DNA of 64,000 nt from Natronorubrum halalkaliphilum. Its GTDB lineage: Archaea; Halobacteriota; Halobacteria; Halobacteriales; Natrialbaceae. Within the stretch, counting starts at the first letter, position 1. Every line of letters starts with the position of its first letter. Shown here one piece after another: positions 18,072-27,330 of the stretch. The notes under the pieces are model-generated. The model saw only the letters and a program-made list of their open reading frames with translations, ran no database searches and was not told where the DNA came from. The position numbers were made by a program, and so were the translations under genes. The stretch lies in assembly GCF_009834785.1 (NCBI RefSeq), contig NZ_WUYX01000027.1:73545-137544 (forward strand), written 5' to 3'.

Positions 18072-20087
18072 GTGAGTAAGCACGCGTCTCCGGACGAGTC
18101 CGGCGACGAGTCGGTAACCCTCGAGACGGGCCTCGAGGCGCTCCGATCGAGCCCGGAGTTTCGCGGTCCGGCCGAACGGATCGAAGACCACGACCACGCG
18201 AACGACCACTTCGCGCTCATCTACGAGTCCCAGGCCGAGCAGTTCGCGGCCGCCGTACCGTTCATCCGGCAGGGGCTCGAGCGCAACGAGCGCTGCCTCT
18301 ACATCACCCATCACAACACCCGGACAGCGGTGCTGGCGGCGATGCGAGACGGCGGGATCGATGTCGACGCCGCCCTCGAGTCGGGCCAGCTCTCGATCCA
18401 CGACGAGGACGAGACTTACCTCCGGAACGGGACGTTCGACGCGGAGGAGACGCTTGACTTCCTCGGCGGAGCCATCGAGGAGGCGACCGAGGAGGGGCCC
18501 TACGACGCCCTGCGTGTGACCGGCGAGATGAGCGGCGTTCTCCGCGAGGACCCCGAAGGTGAGGAACTAATCAGGTGCGAAGCCAAGGCCAACTACCTCT
18601 TCGACGAGGTCGACGGCATCGCGCTCTGTCAGTACGACCGCCGTCGATTCCCCTCCGAGGTCATCCGCGACGTCATCAGCACCCATCCGCTGCTCATCCA
18701 CGACGACCGCGTCAGCCACAACGTCTACTACACGCCACCGGAGGAGTTCTTCGGGCCGGAGAAGTCCGCCCACGAGGTCGATCGCCTGATGGGGACGCTC
18801 CGCGACCAGACGGACGCGAAAGTCGCACTCCAGCAGCGCGAGCGCTTCCTTCGCGAGAGCCACCGGATCACCTCGGATGCCGACCGCGAGTTCGAGGGAA
18901 AACTCGAGTCGCTGCTCGAACTGACCTGCGACTGGCTGGATCTCGACGCGGGCGGGTTGACACACCTACCGTCGCGGGACGACCGGTTCCGAAACGAGTT
19001 CGCCGTCGGGTACGGTGGCGGGAACGCGGGTGCGGATACGGGTGCAGGCACGGATACGGGCGCGGATGCAGACACAAACGGCAACGGCGACGACGTGCTG
19101 TGGACGGACCCCGGCGAGGGCTGTTACTGTCGGGCGGTGCTCGCCGCGGACGAACCGGTCGGCATGGCGGACGTCCGCGGCACCGACTGGGAGGACGACC
19201 CGATCCACCGAGATCAGGGACTGGCCTGTTACCTCGGGACGAAGGTGACCGACGGCACCAGACCCTACGGAACGCTGTGGGTCGGCGCCAGGGAGCCGCG
19301 GGATCGCGAGTTCTCCGCCACTGAGCGGACGTTCCTCGAACTCGTCGGCGAGTGGATCAGCTACGAGATCGAGCGCCGGCACCGCGAACGAGCCCTCGAG
19401 GAATCCAACGAACGGCTCGAGCAGTTCGCCTACGCGGCCAGCCACGACTTACAGGAACCCCTGCGGATGGTCACGAGCTACCTCCAACTCCTCGAGAACC
19501 GATACGGTGACGCCTTCGACGCGGACGGCGAGGAGTTCCTCGCGTTCGCGGTCGACGGCGCCGAGCGCATGCGCGAGATGATCGACGCGTTGCTGACGTA
19601 CTCGCGGATCGAAACGCGGGGGGATCCGTTCGAACCGGTGGAACTGGACACCGTCCTCGACGACGTGCTCGAGGACCTGCAGCTCCAGCTCGAGGAGACC
19701 GACGCGGAGGTGACGATCGCCGATCTTCCCCGCGTGGAGGGCGACCGAAGCCAGCTCCGGCAGGTCTTCCAGAATTTGGTCGACAACGCGATCACCTACA
19801 CCGACGGCCCGCCCCGGGTACACGTCGACGCGGAGCGACGGCGCAACGAGTGGGTGATCTCGGTCACCGACGACGGAATCGGCATCGAGCCGGACGATCA
19901 GGAGCGGGTCTTCACTATCTTCGATCGGCTGTACAGCCGCGAGGAGTACGACGGGACCGGGATCGGGCTCGCGCTCTGCCAGCGCATCGTCGAGCGTCAC
20001 GGCGGCGATATCTGGGTTAACTCCGAACCCGGCGAGGGATCGACGTTCTCGCTGACGCTTCCCGCCGCGGCCGAATCGGAGGCGTGA
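18072..20087 (+). CDS. MEDS-domain sensor histidine kinase
   Basis: A 671-residue soluble sensor kinase from the in-frame GTG at 18072. A MEDS sensory domain comes first (HFALIYESQAEQFAAAVPFIRQGLERNERCLYI). A GAF-like domain follows in the middle, interrupted by a Gly/Ala/Asp/Thr-rich loop (coded at about 19018-19095). Next is a HisKA domain (FAYAASHDLQEPLRMVTSYLQ, phosphorylated His in SHDLQEP), then an ATPase domain with N box NLVDNAITYT, G1 DDGIGI and G2 GTGIGLAL. No transmembrane segment and no adjacent response regulator were seen. An upstream start is possible, but the sequence there is not kinase-like. Confidence 0.85.
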   Translation: MSKHASPDESGDESVTLETGLEALRSSPEFRGPAERIEDHDHANDHFALIYESQAEQFAAAVPFIRQGLERNERCLYITHHNTRTAVLAAMRDGGIDVDAALESGQLSIHDEDETYLRNGTFDAEETLDFLGGAIEEATEEGPYDALRVTGEMSGVLREDPEGEELIRCEAKANYLFDEVDGIALCQYDRRRFPSEVIRDVISTHPLLIHDDRVSHNVYYTPPEEFFGPEKSAHEVDRLMGTLRDQTDAKVALQQRERFLRESHRITSDADREFEGKLESLLELTCDWLDLDAGGLTHLPSRDDRFRNEFAVGYGGGNAGADTGAGTDTGADADTNGNGDDVLWTDPGEGCYCRAVLAADEPVGMADVRGTDWEDDPIHRDQGLACYLGTKVTDGTRPYGTLWVGAREPRDREFSATERTFLELVGEWISYEIERRHRERALEESNERLEQFAYAASHDLQEPLRMVTSYLQLLENRYGDAFDADGEEFLAFAVDGAERMREMIDALLTYSRIETRGDPFEPVELDTVLDDVLEDLQLQLEETDAEVTIADLPRVEGDRSQLRQVFQNLVDNAITYTDGPPRVHVDAERRRNEWVISVTDDGIGIEPDDQERVFTIFDRLYSREEYDGTGIGLALCQRIVERHGGDIWVNSEPGEGSTFSLTLPAAAESEA

Positions 20088-20127
20088 CGCTCGGTTACCG
20101 GCTCGAGACCGGAGTACCGGTGTCGGC

Positions 20128-20607
20128 TCAAAAACCGATGTGGGACGTCGACGCGGGACTATCGTCACCGTCTCCGTCTTCGTCGTCCTCGTTTTCCTCG
20201 ATACCGCCCTCACCGACGAACGTCAGGTCGTCGTCGACGAGATAGACGCTCCCGTCGTTGCCGCTCACCCTAATCTCGACCGACGGCAGTGTCGTGTCCG
20301 CGGCTTCGCCGTTGTCACAGTAGCCCGTACACGAATCGAACATCGACCCGTGGCGCGGACAGATGAGCTGTCCGTCGCGCATCGGTGCGCCGCGACCCGT
20401 ATCGAACCGCTGCGATTCGTGCGTACAGCGGTTGATCCACGCTTCCACGCCGCCATCGGCAGCAGGCCGACTGCCAGTCGAGTCGGACTCGACGCTGTCA
20501 TCACAGGGGACGAGAATGACCTCTTCCTTCTCGCCGTACTGGTCCCGGACGGTGAACAGCCACGAGCGTTTCTCGTGGACCGTCTCTACGGTCGTCAGTA
20601 GCTGCAT
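20128..20607 (-). CDS. Rieske [2Fe-2S] protein
   Basis: A 159-residue soluble Rieske ferredoxin-like protein. The cluster ligands are in CTHE (C-x-H) and CPRHGSMFDSCTGYC (C-x2-H plus the extra cysteine pair). There is no membrane anchor, so it may be an electron-transfer partner of an oxygenase or an arsenite/nitrite-type reductase rather than a bc1 subunit. The C-terminus has an acidic tail. It is convergent with the kinase and divergent from the tRNA methyltransferase gene. Confidence 0.88.
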   Translation of the reverse strand: MQLLTTVETVHEKRSWLFTVRDQYGEKEEVILVPCDDSVESDSTGSRPAADGGVEAWINRCTHESQRFDTGRGAPMRDGQLICPRHGSMFDSCTGYCDNGEAADTTLPSVEIRVSGNDGSVYLVDDDLTFVGEGGIEENEDDEDGDGDDSPASTSHIGF

Positions 20608-20807
20608 ACGGCGATTACTATGGTCGGCGGGCTGAAAACAGTACTAGTTCTCGACGGTCCGGCGTGCACGCTATCCTCGAGAAGGACCTCTCGTTGCTAT
20701 CGCTCTCGTGGCGAGTCGAGCATTTCGTATGCGTCGAACGCACCCACTCTCCGCGAGCGTCGGCACGAAACGTCACCGTTACGGCATCCCGTCGGCTTCG
20801 TCCGGGT

Positions 20808-21788
20808 ATGGAAGTGCCGTGCGTCCGCGTCGCGCGCGAGAGTGGCGAAGCGACGCGTCGCGAACTGGCGGACGCGGACCTGATCGACGACGCGTACGAA
20901 CTCACGGTCGCGGACGGCAGTCTCTACCTCCCCGTCACCGACCCCGAGGCGGTTCCCGAGGAGTTCGAGGTCGTCACCCGCCCGCTCGAGGAACGCGAGA
21001 CTCAGACCGCGCCTGCGGACCTGCTCGGATACGAACCGTCCTACGAGCGCCTCGGCGAGGCGGCGTTGCTCGACGAAGACGACGACGAGCGCGCTCGCGA
21101 AATCGCCGACGCGGTCCTCGAGTCGGATCTGCCCCTCGAGACCGTGCTGAACAAGCAGTCCAAGGTGAAAGGGGAGACCCGGGTCCGCGACTGGGACCTG
21201 CTCGCGGGCGAAGACACCGAAGTGGTCCACCGCGAGTACGGCTGTGGGTTCGTGCTGGATCTCGCCGAGGTGTACTTCTCACCGCGGCTGGCGACCGAAC
21301 GTCACCGAGTCGCCGAACAAGTACAGGCGGGAGAGCATGCGCTAGACATGTTCGCCGGCGTCGGCCCGTTCGTTATCCCCTTCGCGAAACGCGGCGCGGA
21401 CGTTATCGGCGTCGACGTCAACGAGGACGCCATCGAGTACCTGCGCGAGAACGCGCGCCGGAACGGCGTCGAGGATCGGGTGACCGCGATCTGCGCGGAC
21501 GTCACCGAAGTCGCCGACGAGTACGCCGACTGGGCCGACCGCCTCGTCATGAACCTCCCCCACAGCGCCGACGCGTTCCTCGAGGCCGCCGTCACCCTCG
21601 CCGGCGACGACTGTACGATTCACTACTACGATATCCAGCATGAGGACGACCCGTTCGGACCCGGCGAGCGCGCGATTCGCGAGGCGGCCGAACCCGAGTA
21701 CGACGTCAGCGTCGACACGCGGCGCGTCGTCCGTTCGTACGCGCCACACGAACTGAACGTCTGTCTGGACGTTCGACTCGAGCAATAA
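20808..21788 (+). CDS. tRNA (guanine37-N1)-methyltransferase, Trm5 type
   Basis: A 326-residue class I methyltransferase that modifies G37 beside the anticodon. An N-terminal D1-like region is followed by the middle domain (LNKQSKVKGETRVRDWDLLAGE, HREYGCGFVLDLAEVYFSPRLATER) and an AdoMet fold (ALDMFAGVGPFVIPFAKRGADVIGVDVNEDAIEYL). The NPPY-like catalytic motif appears as NLPHSADAFL. The frame is open upstream, but family sequence starts at MEVPCVRV. It lies next to tRNA-Thr, probably by chance. Confidence 0.9.
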   Translation: MEVPCVRVARESGEATRRELADADLIDDAYELTVADGSLYLPVTDPEAVPEEFEVVTRPLEERETQTAPADLLGYEPSYERLGEAALLDEDDDERAREIADAVLESDLPLETVLNKQSKVKGETRVRDWDLLAGEDTEVVHREYGCGFVLDLAEVYFSPRLATERHRVAEQVQAGEHALDMFAGVGPFVIPFAKRGADVIGVDVNEDAIEYLRENARRNGVEDRVTAICADVTEVADEYADWADRLVMNLPHSADAFLEAAVTLAGDDCTIHYYDIQHEDDPFGPGERAIREAAEPEYDVSVDTRRVVRSYAPHELNVCLDVRLEQ

Positions 21789-21872
21789 CCCGGCGACCAC
21801 GTAATGGCCTCACACGACCGACTCGATTCGCAACCCTTATTGCTGCTATCGGTCCTACGAATGAGTGCACGC

Positions 21873-21946
21873 GCCGGTGTAGCTCAGACTGGCAGAGCGA
21901 ATCCTTCGTAAGGATTAGGTCGAGGGTTCAAATCCCTCCACCGGCT
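21873..21946 (+). tRNA. tRNA-Thr(CGT)
   Basis: A 74-base cloverleaf. The acceptor stem GCCGGTG pairs with CACCGGC (21939-21945). The D arm GCTC/GAGC, anticodon stem AATCC/GGATT with loop TTCGTAA (anticodon CGT, reads ACG) and T stem GAGGG/CCCTC all pair. CCA is not encoded. Its last 15 bases are the left edge of the provirus att repeat, so the gene was used as the integration target and kept intact. Confidence 0.97.
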
Positions 21947-22015
21947 CCTACCAATTTCCTTACAATCCCATAGCTTAGGGTCGGGGCAACCCGACGCCCA
22001 CTGTGGGTTTTCACA
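21932..22015 (+). repeat. attL, left copy of the provirus direct repeat
   Basis: 84 bases identical to 63917-64000. The repeat starts at A21932 inside the T arm of tRNA-Thr (the base before differs: A here, T at 63916) and runs past the tRNA end through a terminator-like pair of hairpins. The right copy reaches the window edge while still matching, so 84 is a minimum length. Confidence 0.93.
21980..22011 (+). terminator. Terminator-like double hairpin inside the att repeat
   Basis: GTCGGG (21980-21985) pairs with CCCGAC (21990-21995) around a GNRA-type GCAA loop. A second short hairpin CCCAC/GTGGG-like follows and ends in GGGTTTTC. The position just after tRNA-Thr suggests transcript termination. 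A second copy is at 63965-63996. Confidence 0.55.
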
Positions 22016-22081
22016 CACTCCGAATACTCCAGAGAGTGGTAATGAACCGAGTGTCGCGATAGATAACGGGGTGTTCGCGGC

Positions 22082-22312
22082 ATGATCGGCCGTCGCGAAG
22101 CCCGCGGCGGCTCGATCGACGCTAGCATCCAGTACATCACCGAGCGGCCCGAGCTTGACGAGCAGGCCGACCGGGTCGAGTACGCGACTGAGCCAGAAGA
22201 CGTCGGCGAGGAGCGGACTGAGAACGTCCCGGTCCCCGAGGAACCCGAAACAGTCGAACGTCCCGACGTCGACGGCCAGACGACGCTCGAAGACTGGGGG
22301 TGGTCAGCGTGA
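22082..22312 (+). CDS. Small acidic protein with C-terminal PCNA-binding motif
   Basis: A 76-residue acidic protein at the left end of the provirus, unknown in function. It ends DGQTTLEDWGWSA, and QTTLEDWG matches a PIP-box style pattern (Q-x-x-L-x-x-aromatic) used to bind the sliding clamp. Its stop codon overlaps the GTG of the large primase/helicase gene by four bases, so the two are co-translated. An adaptor that brings the replication protein to host PCNA is the natural inference. Confidence 0.7.
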   Translation: MIGRREARGGSIDASIQYITERPELDEQADRVEYATEPEDVGEERTENVPVPEEPETVERPDVDGQTTLEDWGWSA

Positions 22313-25300
22313 GGGACAAGGTTCTGGAACGCCTCGAACTCGCAGCCGAGAACCACCCGAACGCTGGGGCGAAGCGCCTGCTCTGGCTTGCCGACGCCGA
22401 CCCCAGCTACCTCGAGGCCGCCGAAGCGATCGTCGACGGCGAGAGTCCAACTGAACCCGAGTCGACAGACTCGACATCGGAGGACCTCAGTCGCGAACCG
22501 CCTTGGGCCAGCTGGGCGGACGCCGACTTCGCGACGCCGGCGTCGGGAGTGTGGCCCGACGAACTCCTCGAGCGCGAGCAGTGGATGGGCCACGTCGAGA
22601 AGAAACCCTTCGCGCCGTGGGGAGATCAGGATGCTCCCGCGGAGTGCTCGAAAGACGGCCACGACACTGCTGCGACGTGTGAGTGCGACGCTCGCTGGAA
22701 GTGGGGCTACCGCGGCCACTACGTCGACGGTGAGACCGTCGCGATGGCCGAGATCGATCCCCGCCTCGACGGCCGGTCGTTCCTACAACGCGAGGACGAT
22801 CCCTACGTCTACGTCGACGGCGACGACGTCCGCGATCCCGAGACCGGCGACGTCCACCCGGCGTTCATCGCGATCCTAGAGCACCTGGGTGCGACCTACT
22901 GTGACATCTCGACATCGGGCAAGGGTGTCCACGCGATCTACCGCGGTGACTTCGAGGACCTCGACCTCAAGCAGGCCAGCTGGCGACTCGACGAGGATCC
23001 GTGGGGCTCGATCGAGGGCGACCTCCCATCGATCGAGATCTACCCTGGCAAGCGCGTCTGCGTGATGACCGGCGACCACGTCCCCGGAACACCAACCGAG
23101 GTTCGCAAGTGGAACGCCGACGTTCTCGAACCACTCTGCGAAGCGACCGGCCAGTTCGGACAGGGGGGTCGCGACCGCGACGAAGACGACGTCTCCGTCG
23201 ATCGCGAAGACTACGACCTCGATGACTACGAGCCAACCACGACGTCGAGCAGCGAGACGACCGACGACATCCGTGACGTCTTTGCGGCGATCGATCAGCT
23301 CGACGCCCAGCGAGTTGCCGATCAGACGATCGTCCAGCGCTGGAACGACAGCGCCTCGACGAGTGGCGGCGAGCGTGCGTTCTGGCCGACCTGGGGCAGT
23401 CTGAACGACGGCGGGACGGCGAACATCTGTAACAACGAGCGCTGGCAGGACACCGGCGAACTCGGCGGCTACGGTGGCGTGGTCACGATGGCTGCGATCG
23501 ACGCTAGCGAGATTCGACCCGCGAACGCCCGTCCTGTCGACGGCGAGACGTGGTGGCGCGGTGTCGAACGCCTTCGGGACCTCGGCTTCGATATCCCGGA
23601 GTACGAATCGGACGACGCTTATAAGGGATCAGACGATGGACGTGCCGTTTCGGCACTCCCGATCGGTCAGCTGGACGCGCTCGAACCTGCTGAACGGGGA
23701 CGCTTTGCGAAGAAGCGCGGTCTCGAGTGGCCGTCGACGGACGACGCTCGCGAAGAGCTCTCCGACACGATCGCTGAGGTCATTCGGAACGAGGACGACC
23801 GGATTGTCGATGCGCCGACGTCGCTCGGGAAGTCATACACGATCGCGTCGACGCGCTGGGGCGCTCGCGAGGAGATCACCGGCGACCGACCGGTTGTCCA
23901 CTTACTCGAGACACGCGACGCTCGCGACGAGGCCGTCGACGTCGCCGAAGAGCACGGCGGTCAGTATCACGTTCTCTTCGGTCGGCACGAGGCCTGCCCG
24001 GTCGCTGCGGGCGAGCACGATGACGAGATCTCGATCAACGGCGAGCCCGCCAGCGAGTGGCTCGACGCGCAGTGCGACGGGAAGGGTATGGCCTTCTCGG
24101 CGGCCCACCGCTACCTCGAGGAGAACAATGACCAGGGAGTGACGCTCCCCTGCAAAGAAGAGGGTGAATGCACGGCGATCTCTCAGTGGGAAACGTTCCG
24201 TGACGGTCCCGATGGAGAGCTCGAGTACTGGCCACTCGTCATCGCGACGCACAACTTCGCGTACGCTCCGGGGCTGCGGATGCACAACAACATCGTCGTC
24301 GACGAAGAGCCCAGTTACGAAGAGGACCGGCTATCGACTGATCGAATCCGTGACGCTGTCGGGGCCTACCTGCGGGAGATCGACGCGCCCGTCAGCACAT
24401 GGGAAGCGTTCATCCAACTCTCACTGCACGACGATTACCAGGGCGACGCTGCGAAGGAACGCGACGCTCTCGAGGACGTCCTCTATACCGAGCCCGACCG
24501 TGACTGGTACTTCGAAGATCCCGATGCCCACACGCTTGCACCAGCCCTCGCGAGGGCTATCTTCCGTGCCGAGGACCGTGCAAACGGCCGCCGGTTCGGC
24601 AAGACCGGCCATGAACCGCCGCGCCTCGAGGCCGGCGCTCACGATTCCGACGAGTGGAACCGCGAGTGGGTCTCGATCGTCCTCGACGAGAGCAATGACG
24701 TCCGATCGGTCCGCGTCACGCCGGACTTCAGCTCTGCTCGGTCGCTCGTCGGTCTCGATGCCCACCCCGCGGTGCCGCTGTGGCAGGCGAACACTACCCC
24801 GTGGATCAAGACCAAGCAAGTGCTCGAGCCCGAAGAGCGACAGTTGTGGCGGCGATACGAGCGCGGGCTTCGCGTCGTTCAGGTCGGCGACGCGACGCGC
24901 CCGCTATCGGGTGATAAGGCGCTTGAGTGGCTCAACGAAGACAAGCTCGAGGTGCTCCTTGACCAGCTCGTCGACGAGTACGGAGTGCAGTTCCGAACTG
25001 CGATTACGACGGGACAGGTTGAGGATCGTCTCGAGGAGCTCATGGAAAACGCCGGCGTTCACCGCCCCGAGTTGATGCACTTCGGCGAAGAGAAGTCGCG
25101 CAACGACTTCGAGCACGAACGCGTCGGTCTCGTCAACGGCTGCATGGATCCCGGCGACGACTACGTCCTCGATCTCCTCGCTGAACTCGACCTCGAGGCC
25201 GAGGTCGAGACTGCTGTCGACGACGCCGGCGACGAGTACCGGGCCCGCGGCCGTGGGTTCGAGGGTGAGGATGCCGACTCTGCTGCCGAGATCCTCGCTT

Positions 25301-25845
25301 CGGTTCGAGAGAACCACATCGCTCAGGCGGCCGGTCGGTACGCACGTGATCCGTCCGACCCCGACGTCAACGCGACGGTGTTCGTTCGGACCGATGCGAT
25401 GCCGCCCGGCTTCGCCGACGTCCAGACGCCTGGAGTGGAGTGGGTCTTCACCGACCTCCAGGAAGAGATCGTCGAGGAGCTCCGCTCGAGTAAGCGCTCG
25501 AAGTCGGCACGGGAGATCGCCGAGTCGGTCGGCTGCAGCAAAGAGCATGTTCGCCAGACGCTCGAGCGGTTATCCGATAACGAGTTCGGCGAGCCGGCGG
25601 TCCACGTTTCCGAGGGTGTTGGATCCCACGGAGCGACGCTCTACAGCGAGTCAGGGACACCTTCGTCTGGGTTTGTAGATCTGCAGGAATCACCAACTAC
25701 CCCCTACGGGGACTCTAGTAGGTGGTCGTTGGCGATCCGAGACCCCACAACGCGGGGTGACGTCGATCAGGGGGTGAGTGACGGTTCCAGTGAGACTCCA
25801 ACGGAGGTCTGGGACTGGCGATCACCGCCTGATCCAAGTGACTGA
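22309..25845 (+). CDS. Large primase/helicase-like replication protein
   Basis: A 1178-residue multidomain protein. Residues 95-280 resemble an archaeo-eukaryotic primase-polymerase region (AMAEIDPR, then STSGKGVHAIYRG at 201-213 and IEIYPGKRVCVMTGDH at 242-257), although the usual DxD appears only as EID. From about 480 there is a helicase-like ATPase: Walker A APTSLGKSYT (502-511) and motif II VVDEEPS (663-669). Between them lie four cysteines (563, 589, 615, 621) that could hold an iron-sulphur cluster or zinc, as in XPD-type helicases. A winged-helix segment (SAREIAESVGCSKEHVRQTLERL) is near the C-terminus. The GTG at 22309 is chosen for its overlap with the upstream stop. Confidence 0.75.
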   Translation: MRDKVLERLELAAENHPNAGAKRLLWLADADPSYLEAAEAIVDGESPTEPESTDSTSEDLSREPPWASWADADFATPASGVWPDELLEREQWMGHVEKKPFAPWGDQDAPAECSKDGHDTAATCECDARWKWGYRGHYVDGETVAMAEIDPRLDGRSFLQREDDPYVYVDGDDVRDPETGDVHPAFIAILEHLGATYCDISTSGKGVHAIYRGDFEDLDLKQASWRLDEDPWGSIEGDLPSIEIYPGKRVCVMTGDHVPGTPTEVRKWNADVLEPLCEATGQFGQGGRDRDEDDVSVDREDYDLDDYEPTTTSSSETTDDIRDVFAAIDQLDAQRVADQTIVQRWNDSASTSGGERAFWPTWGSLNDGGTANICNNERWQDTGELGGYGGVVTMAAIDASEIRPANARPVDGETWWRGVERLRDLGFDIPEYESDDAYKGSDDGRAVSALPIGQLDALEPAERGRFAKKRGLEWPSTDDAREELSDTIAEVIRNEDDRIVDAPTSLGKSYTIASTRWGAREEITGDRPVVHLLETRDARDEAVDVAEEHGGQYHVLFGRHEACPVAAGEHDDEISINGEPASEWLDAQCDGKGMAFSAAHRYLEENNDQGVTLPCKEEGECTAISQWETFRDGPDGELEYWPLVIATHNFAYAPGLRMHNNIVVDEEPSYEEDRLSTDRIRDAVGAYLREIDAPVSTWEAFIQLSLHDDYQGDAAKERDALEDVLYTEPDRDWYFEDPDAHTLAPALARAIFRAEDRANGRRFGKTGHEPPRLEAGAHDSDEWNREWVSIVLDESNDVRSVRVTPDFSSARSLVGLDAHPAVPLWQANTTPWIKTKQVLEPEERQLWRRYERGLRVVQVGDATRPLSGDKALEWLNEDKLEVLLDQLVDEYGVQFRTAITTGQVEDRLEELMENAGVHRPELMHFGEEKSRNDFEHERVGLVNGCMDPGDDYVLDLLAELDLEAEVETAVDDAGDEYRARGRGFEGEDADSAAEILASVRENHIAQAAGRYARDPSDPDVNATVFVRTDAMPPGFADVQTPGVEWVFTDLQEEIVEELRSSKRSKSAREIAESVGCSKEHVRQTLERLSDNEFGEPAVHVSEGVGSHGATLYSESGTPSSGFVDLQESPTTPYGDSSRWSLAIRDPTTRGDVDQGVSDGSSETPTEVWDWRSPPDPSD

Positions 25846-25920
25846 CATCGTAAACAGCCGTCTCGAGCGCTCGTTCGCCCGCTGTCGACCAGCTGCGGCA
25901 CTCTCCACGAAACAAAGCCC

Positions 25921-26166
25921 ATGAGCCTCCCCCAGATCACAACCGACGTCGACGAGGATCTCCCGCCGAGCGCGAAGTACATCGTGTTCGCCCTGGAGGC
26001 CGAGGACGGAGCGGCGACCCGGTGCGAGCTCCAGGAGCGGACCGACCTCGCCGAGCGCACGCTCGATCGGGCACTCGATCGACTCGAGGGTGCCGGCGTG
26101 ATCCGTCGCGATCGCGACGCCGAAGACCTCCGTTTTGTTCAGGTCGAATTTAGCGAAATCTCTTGA
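25921..26166 (+). CDS. Winged-helix DNA-binding protein
   Basis: An 81-residue protein that is almost entirely one winged helix: SAKYIVFALEAEDGAATRCELQERTDLAERTLDRALDRL is an HTH of the MarR/TrmB style, ending in a wing (GVIRRDRDAEDLRFVQV). It lies between the replication gene and the packaging genes and may control one of them. Confidence 0.75.
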   Translation: MSLPQITTDVDEDLPPSAKYIVFALEAEDGAATRCELQERTDLAERTLDRALDRLEGAGVIRRDRDAEDLRFVQVEFSEIS

Positions 26167-26279
26167 GCGCCTCGAAATCGTGTTTCTCAGACAGGTAGTC
26201 GCCATTATGGCGCTTGCGCGGACCCTTATCAACTCGAGTGACATCTAAGAATACAATACGATCGCTACAGGGGCGCCGA

Positions 26280-26302
26280 GTCGACGACGTTGGGTCGTCG
26301 AC
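26280..26302 (+). other. Nine-bp hairpin upstream of the zinc-finger gene
   Basis: GTCGACGAC (26280-26288), loop GTTGG, GTCGTCGAC (26294-26302): a perfect stem in the 177-base gap after the winged-helix gene. It could be a terminator (no T tract) or a dimeric protein site. The rest of the gap shows no gene I would support. Confidence 0.4.
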
Positions 26303-26343
26303 GATGAACCCGTCCGCCCTGCAGCGATGCTTTTCTCCAGACC

Positions 26344-26889
26344 ATGAGTACAACCAGCACCCCATCCACGGACGACCACGTCTCGCCACAGCGGGCGTTC
26401 GATCGGCTCGTCTGGCACAACCCTCGCGTCTGCAACGGCTGCTTCGAGCGGATCAAAGAAATCGAGGAGGCGACGTTTAACGGCGGCGTTGACGACCACG
26501 ACGTCGCGGAACACCACCGAACTCCCCAAGCGACGATCGAGCCAGACCAGCAAATCCAGACTTCCGTCGACGGTGCGACCGGGTCGCCCCAGCGAGGGGA
26601 TCCCGGCGACGGCACGCCGCGCCCTAGCCAGCAGCGGACGTCGATCGCCCGGACGACCTGCCGCTCCTGTGCACGGGTCGGATGCTGGGCCGACGACGAC
26701 ACGCTGTCGAAGATTCAGGCGGTCCGGCTGACGACGCCACTCGCTCAGCGCCTCGAGGAGGCCGACGTCGGGTTCGGCGAGTCGGTACTCCGTCGTGCAG
26801 TGCGGTTGTTCAAGGAACACGAAGACGCCCAGGGCTATGACACCGAGATCTTCCGCCGGAGTGTGAAACTCGCGGTTAAGCGAGGCTGA
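26344..26889 (+). CDS. Zinc-finger protein, function unknown
   Basis: A 181-residue protein with two cysteine clusters, CNGC near residue 31 and CRSCARVGC near residue 105, separated by a disordered Pro/Gln/Thr-rich linker. The C-terminal 60 residues are helical (QAVRLTTPLAQRLEEADVGFGESVLRRAVRLFKEH), perhaps a dimerisation or DNA-binding part. It lies in a run of small genes leading to the terminase. I do not recognise a family. Confidence 0.65.
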   Translation: MSTTSTPSTDDHVSPQRAFDRLVWHNPRVCNGCFERIKEIEEATFNGGVDDHDVAEHHRTPQATIEPDQQIQTSVDGATGSPQRGDPGDGTPRPSQQRTSIARTTCRSCARVGCWADDDTLSKIQAVRLTTPLAQRLEEADVGFGESVLRRAVRLFKEHEDAQGYDTEIFRRSVKLAVKRG

Positions 26890-26895
26890 TTTTCG

Positions 26896-27330
26896 ATGCT
26901 CGAGATCCTCCAGCGAGTTCCGTTCGGCCACTGGAAGACGGCCAAACGCTGGTTTCGCGACAACTACGCCGTCGAGGACTGGCCTGATCACGCCGACACC
27001 GTCACCCTCGCGATCGACGTCGACGTCCTCGAGAAGCAGCTGCGTCGACACCACTTCGAGGATGCCAGCGGTTGGTCGCTCAAACTCCGCGGTGAGGTCT
27101 TCAACATGCGCCGTCCCGCCGGTTTCGCCGTCGACGGCACACCCATGGAGGACCACCTCCGCGCTCGCCCCGTCGACGGCGATCTCGAGATCAACGGCCA
27201 CGTCGAGGCCAACCGCTGGGAAGAGAAGAGCGCTCACGTCGACGAGGAGGGACTGACCTGGCACAACGAGCGCGAACTCCGTGTCCTCCTGGAGGGTTGC
27301 GGGATCGACGTTGACGCACTGGAGACGTGA
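26896..27330 (+). CDS. Hypothetical provirus protein
   Basis: A 144-residue mixed alpha/beta protein (FGHWKTAKRWFRDNYAVEDWPD, then a beta-rich middle and LLEGCGIDVDALET). No motif, signal or membrane segment was recognised. It follows the zinc-finger gene by six bases and overlaps the membrane-protein gene by four, so it is part of the same operon. Confidence 0.6.
   Translation: MLEILQRVPFGHWKTAKRWFRDNYAVEDWPDHADTVTLAIDVDVLEKQLRRHHFEDASGWSLKLRGEVFNMRRPAGFAVDGTPMEDHLRARPVDGDLEINGHVEANRWEEKSAHVDEEGLTWHNERELRVLLEGCGIDVDALET

Noticed and set aside
26150..26389. 79-codon reverse ORF with basic C-terminus
   Set aside because: Short, overlaps the upstream and zinc-finger genes, no promoter support.
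26245..27264. 339-codon reverse-strand ORF in the provirus
   Set aside because: Shadow of two forward genes that form a tight operon; no start context or motif.
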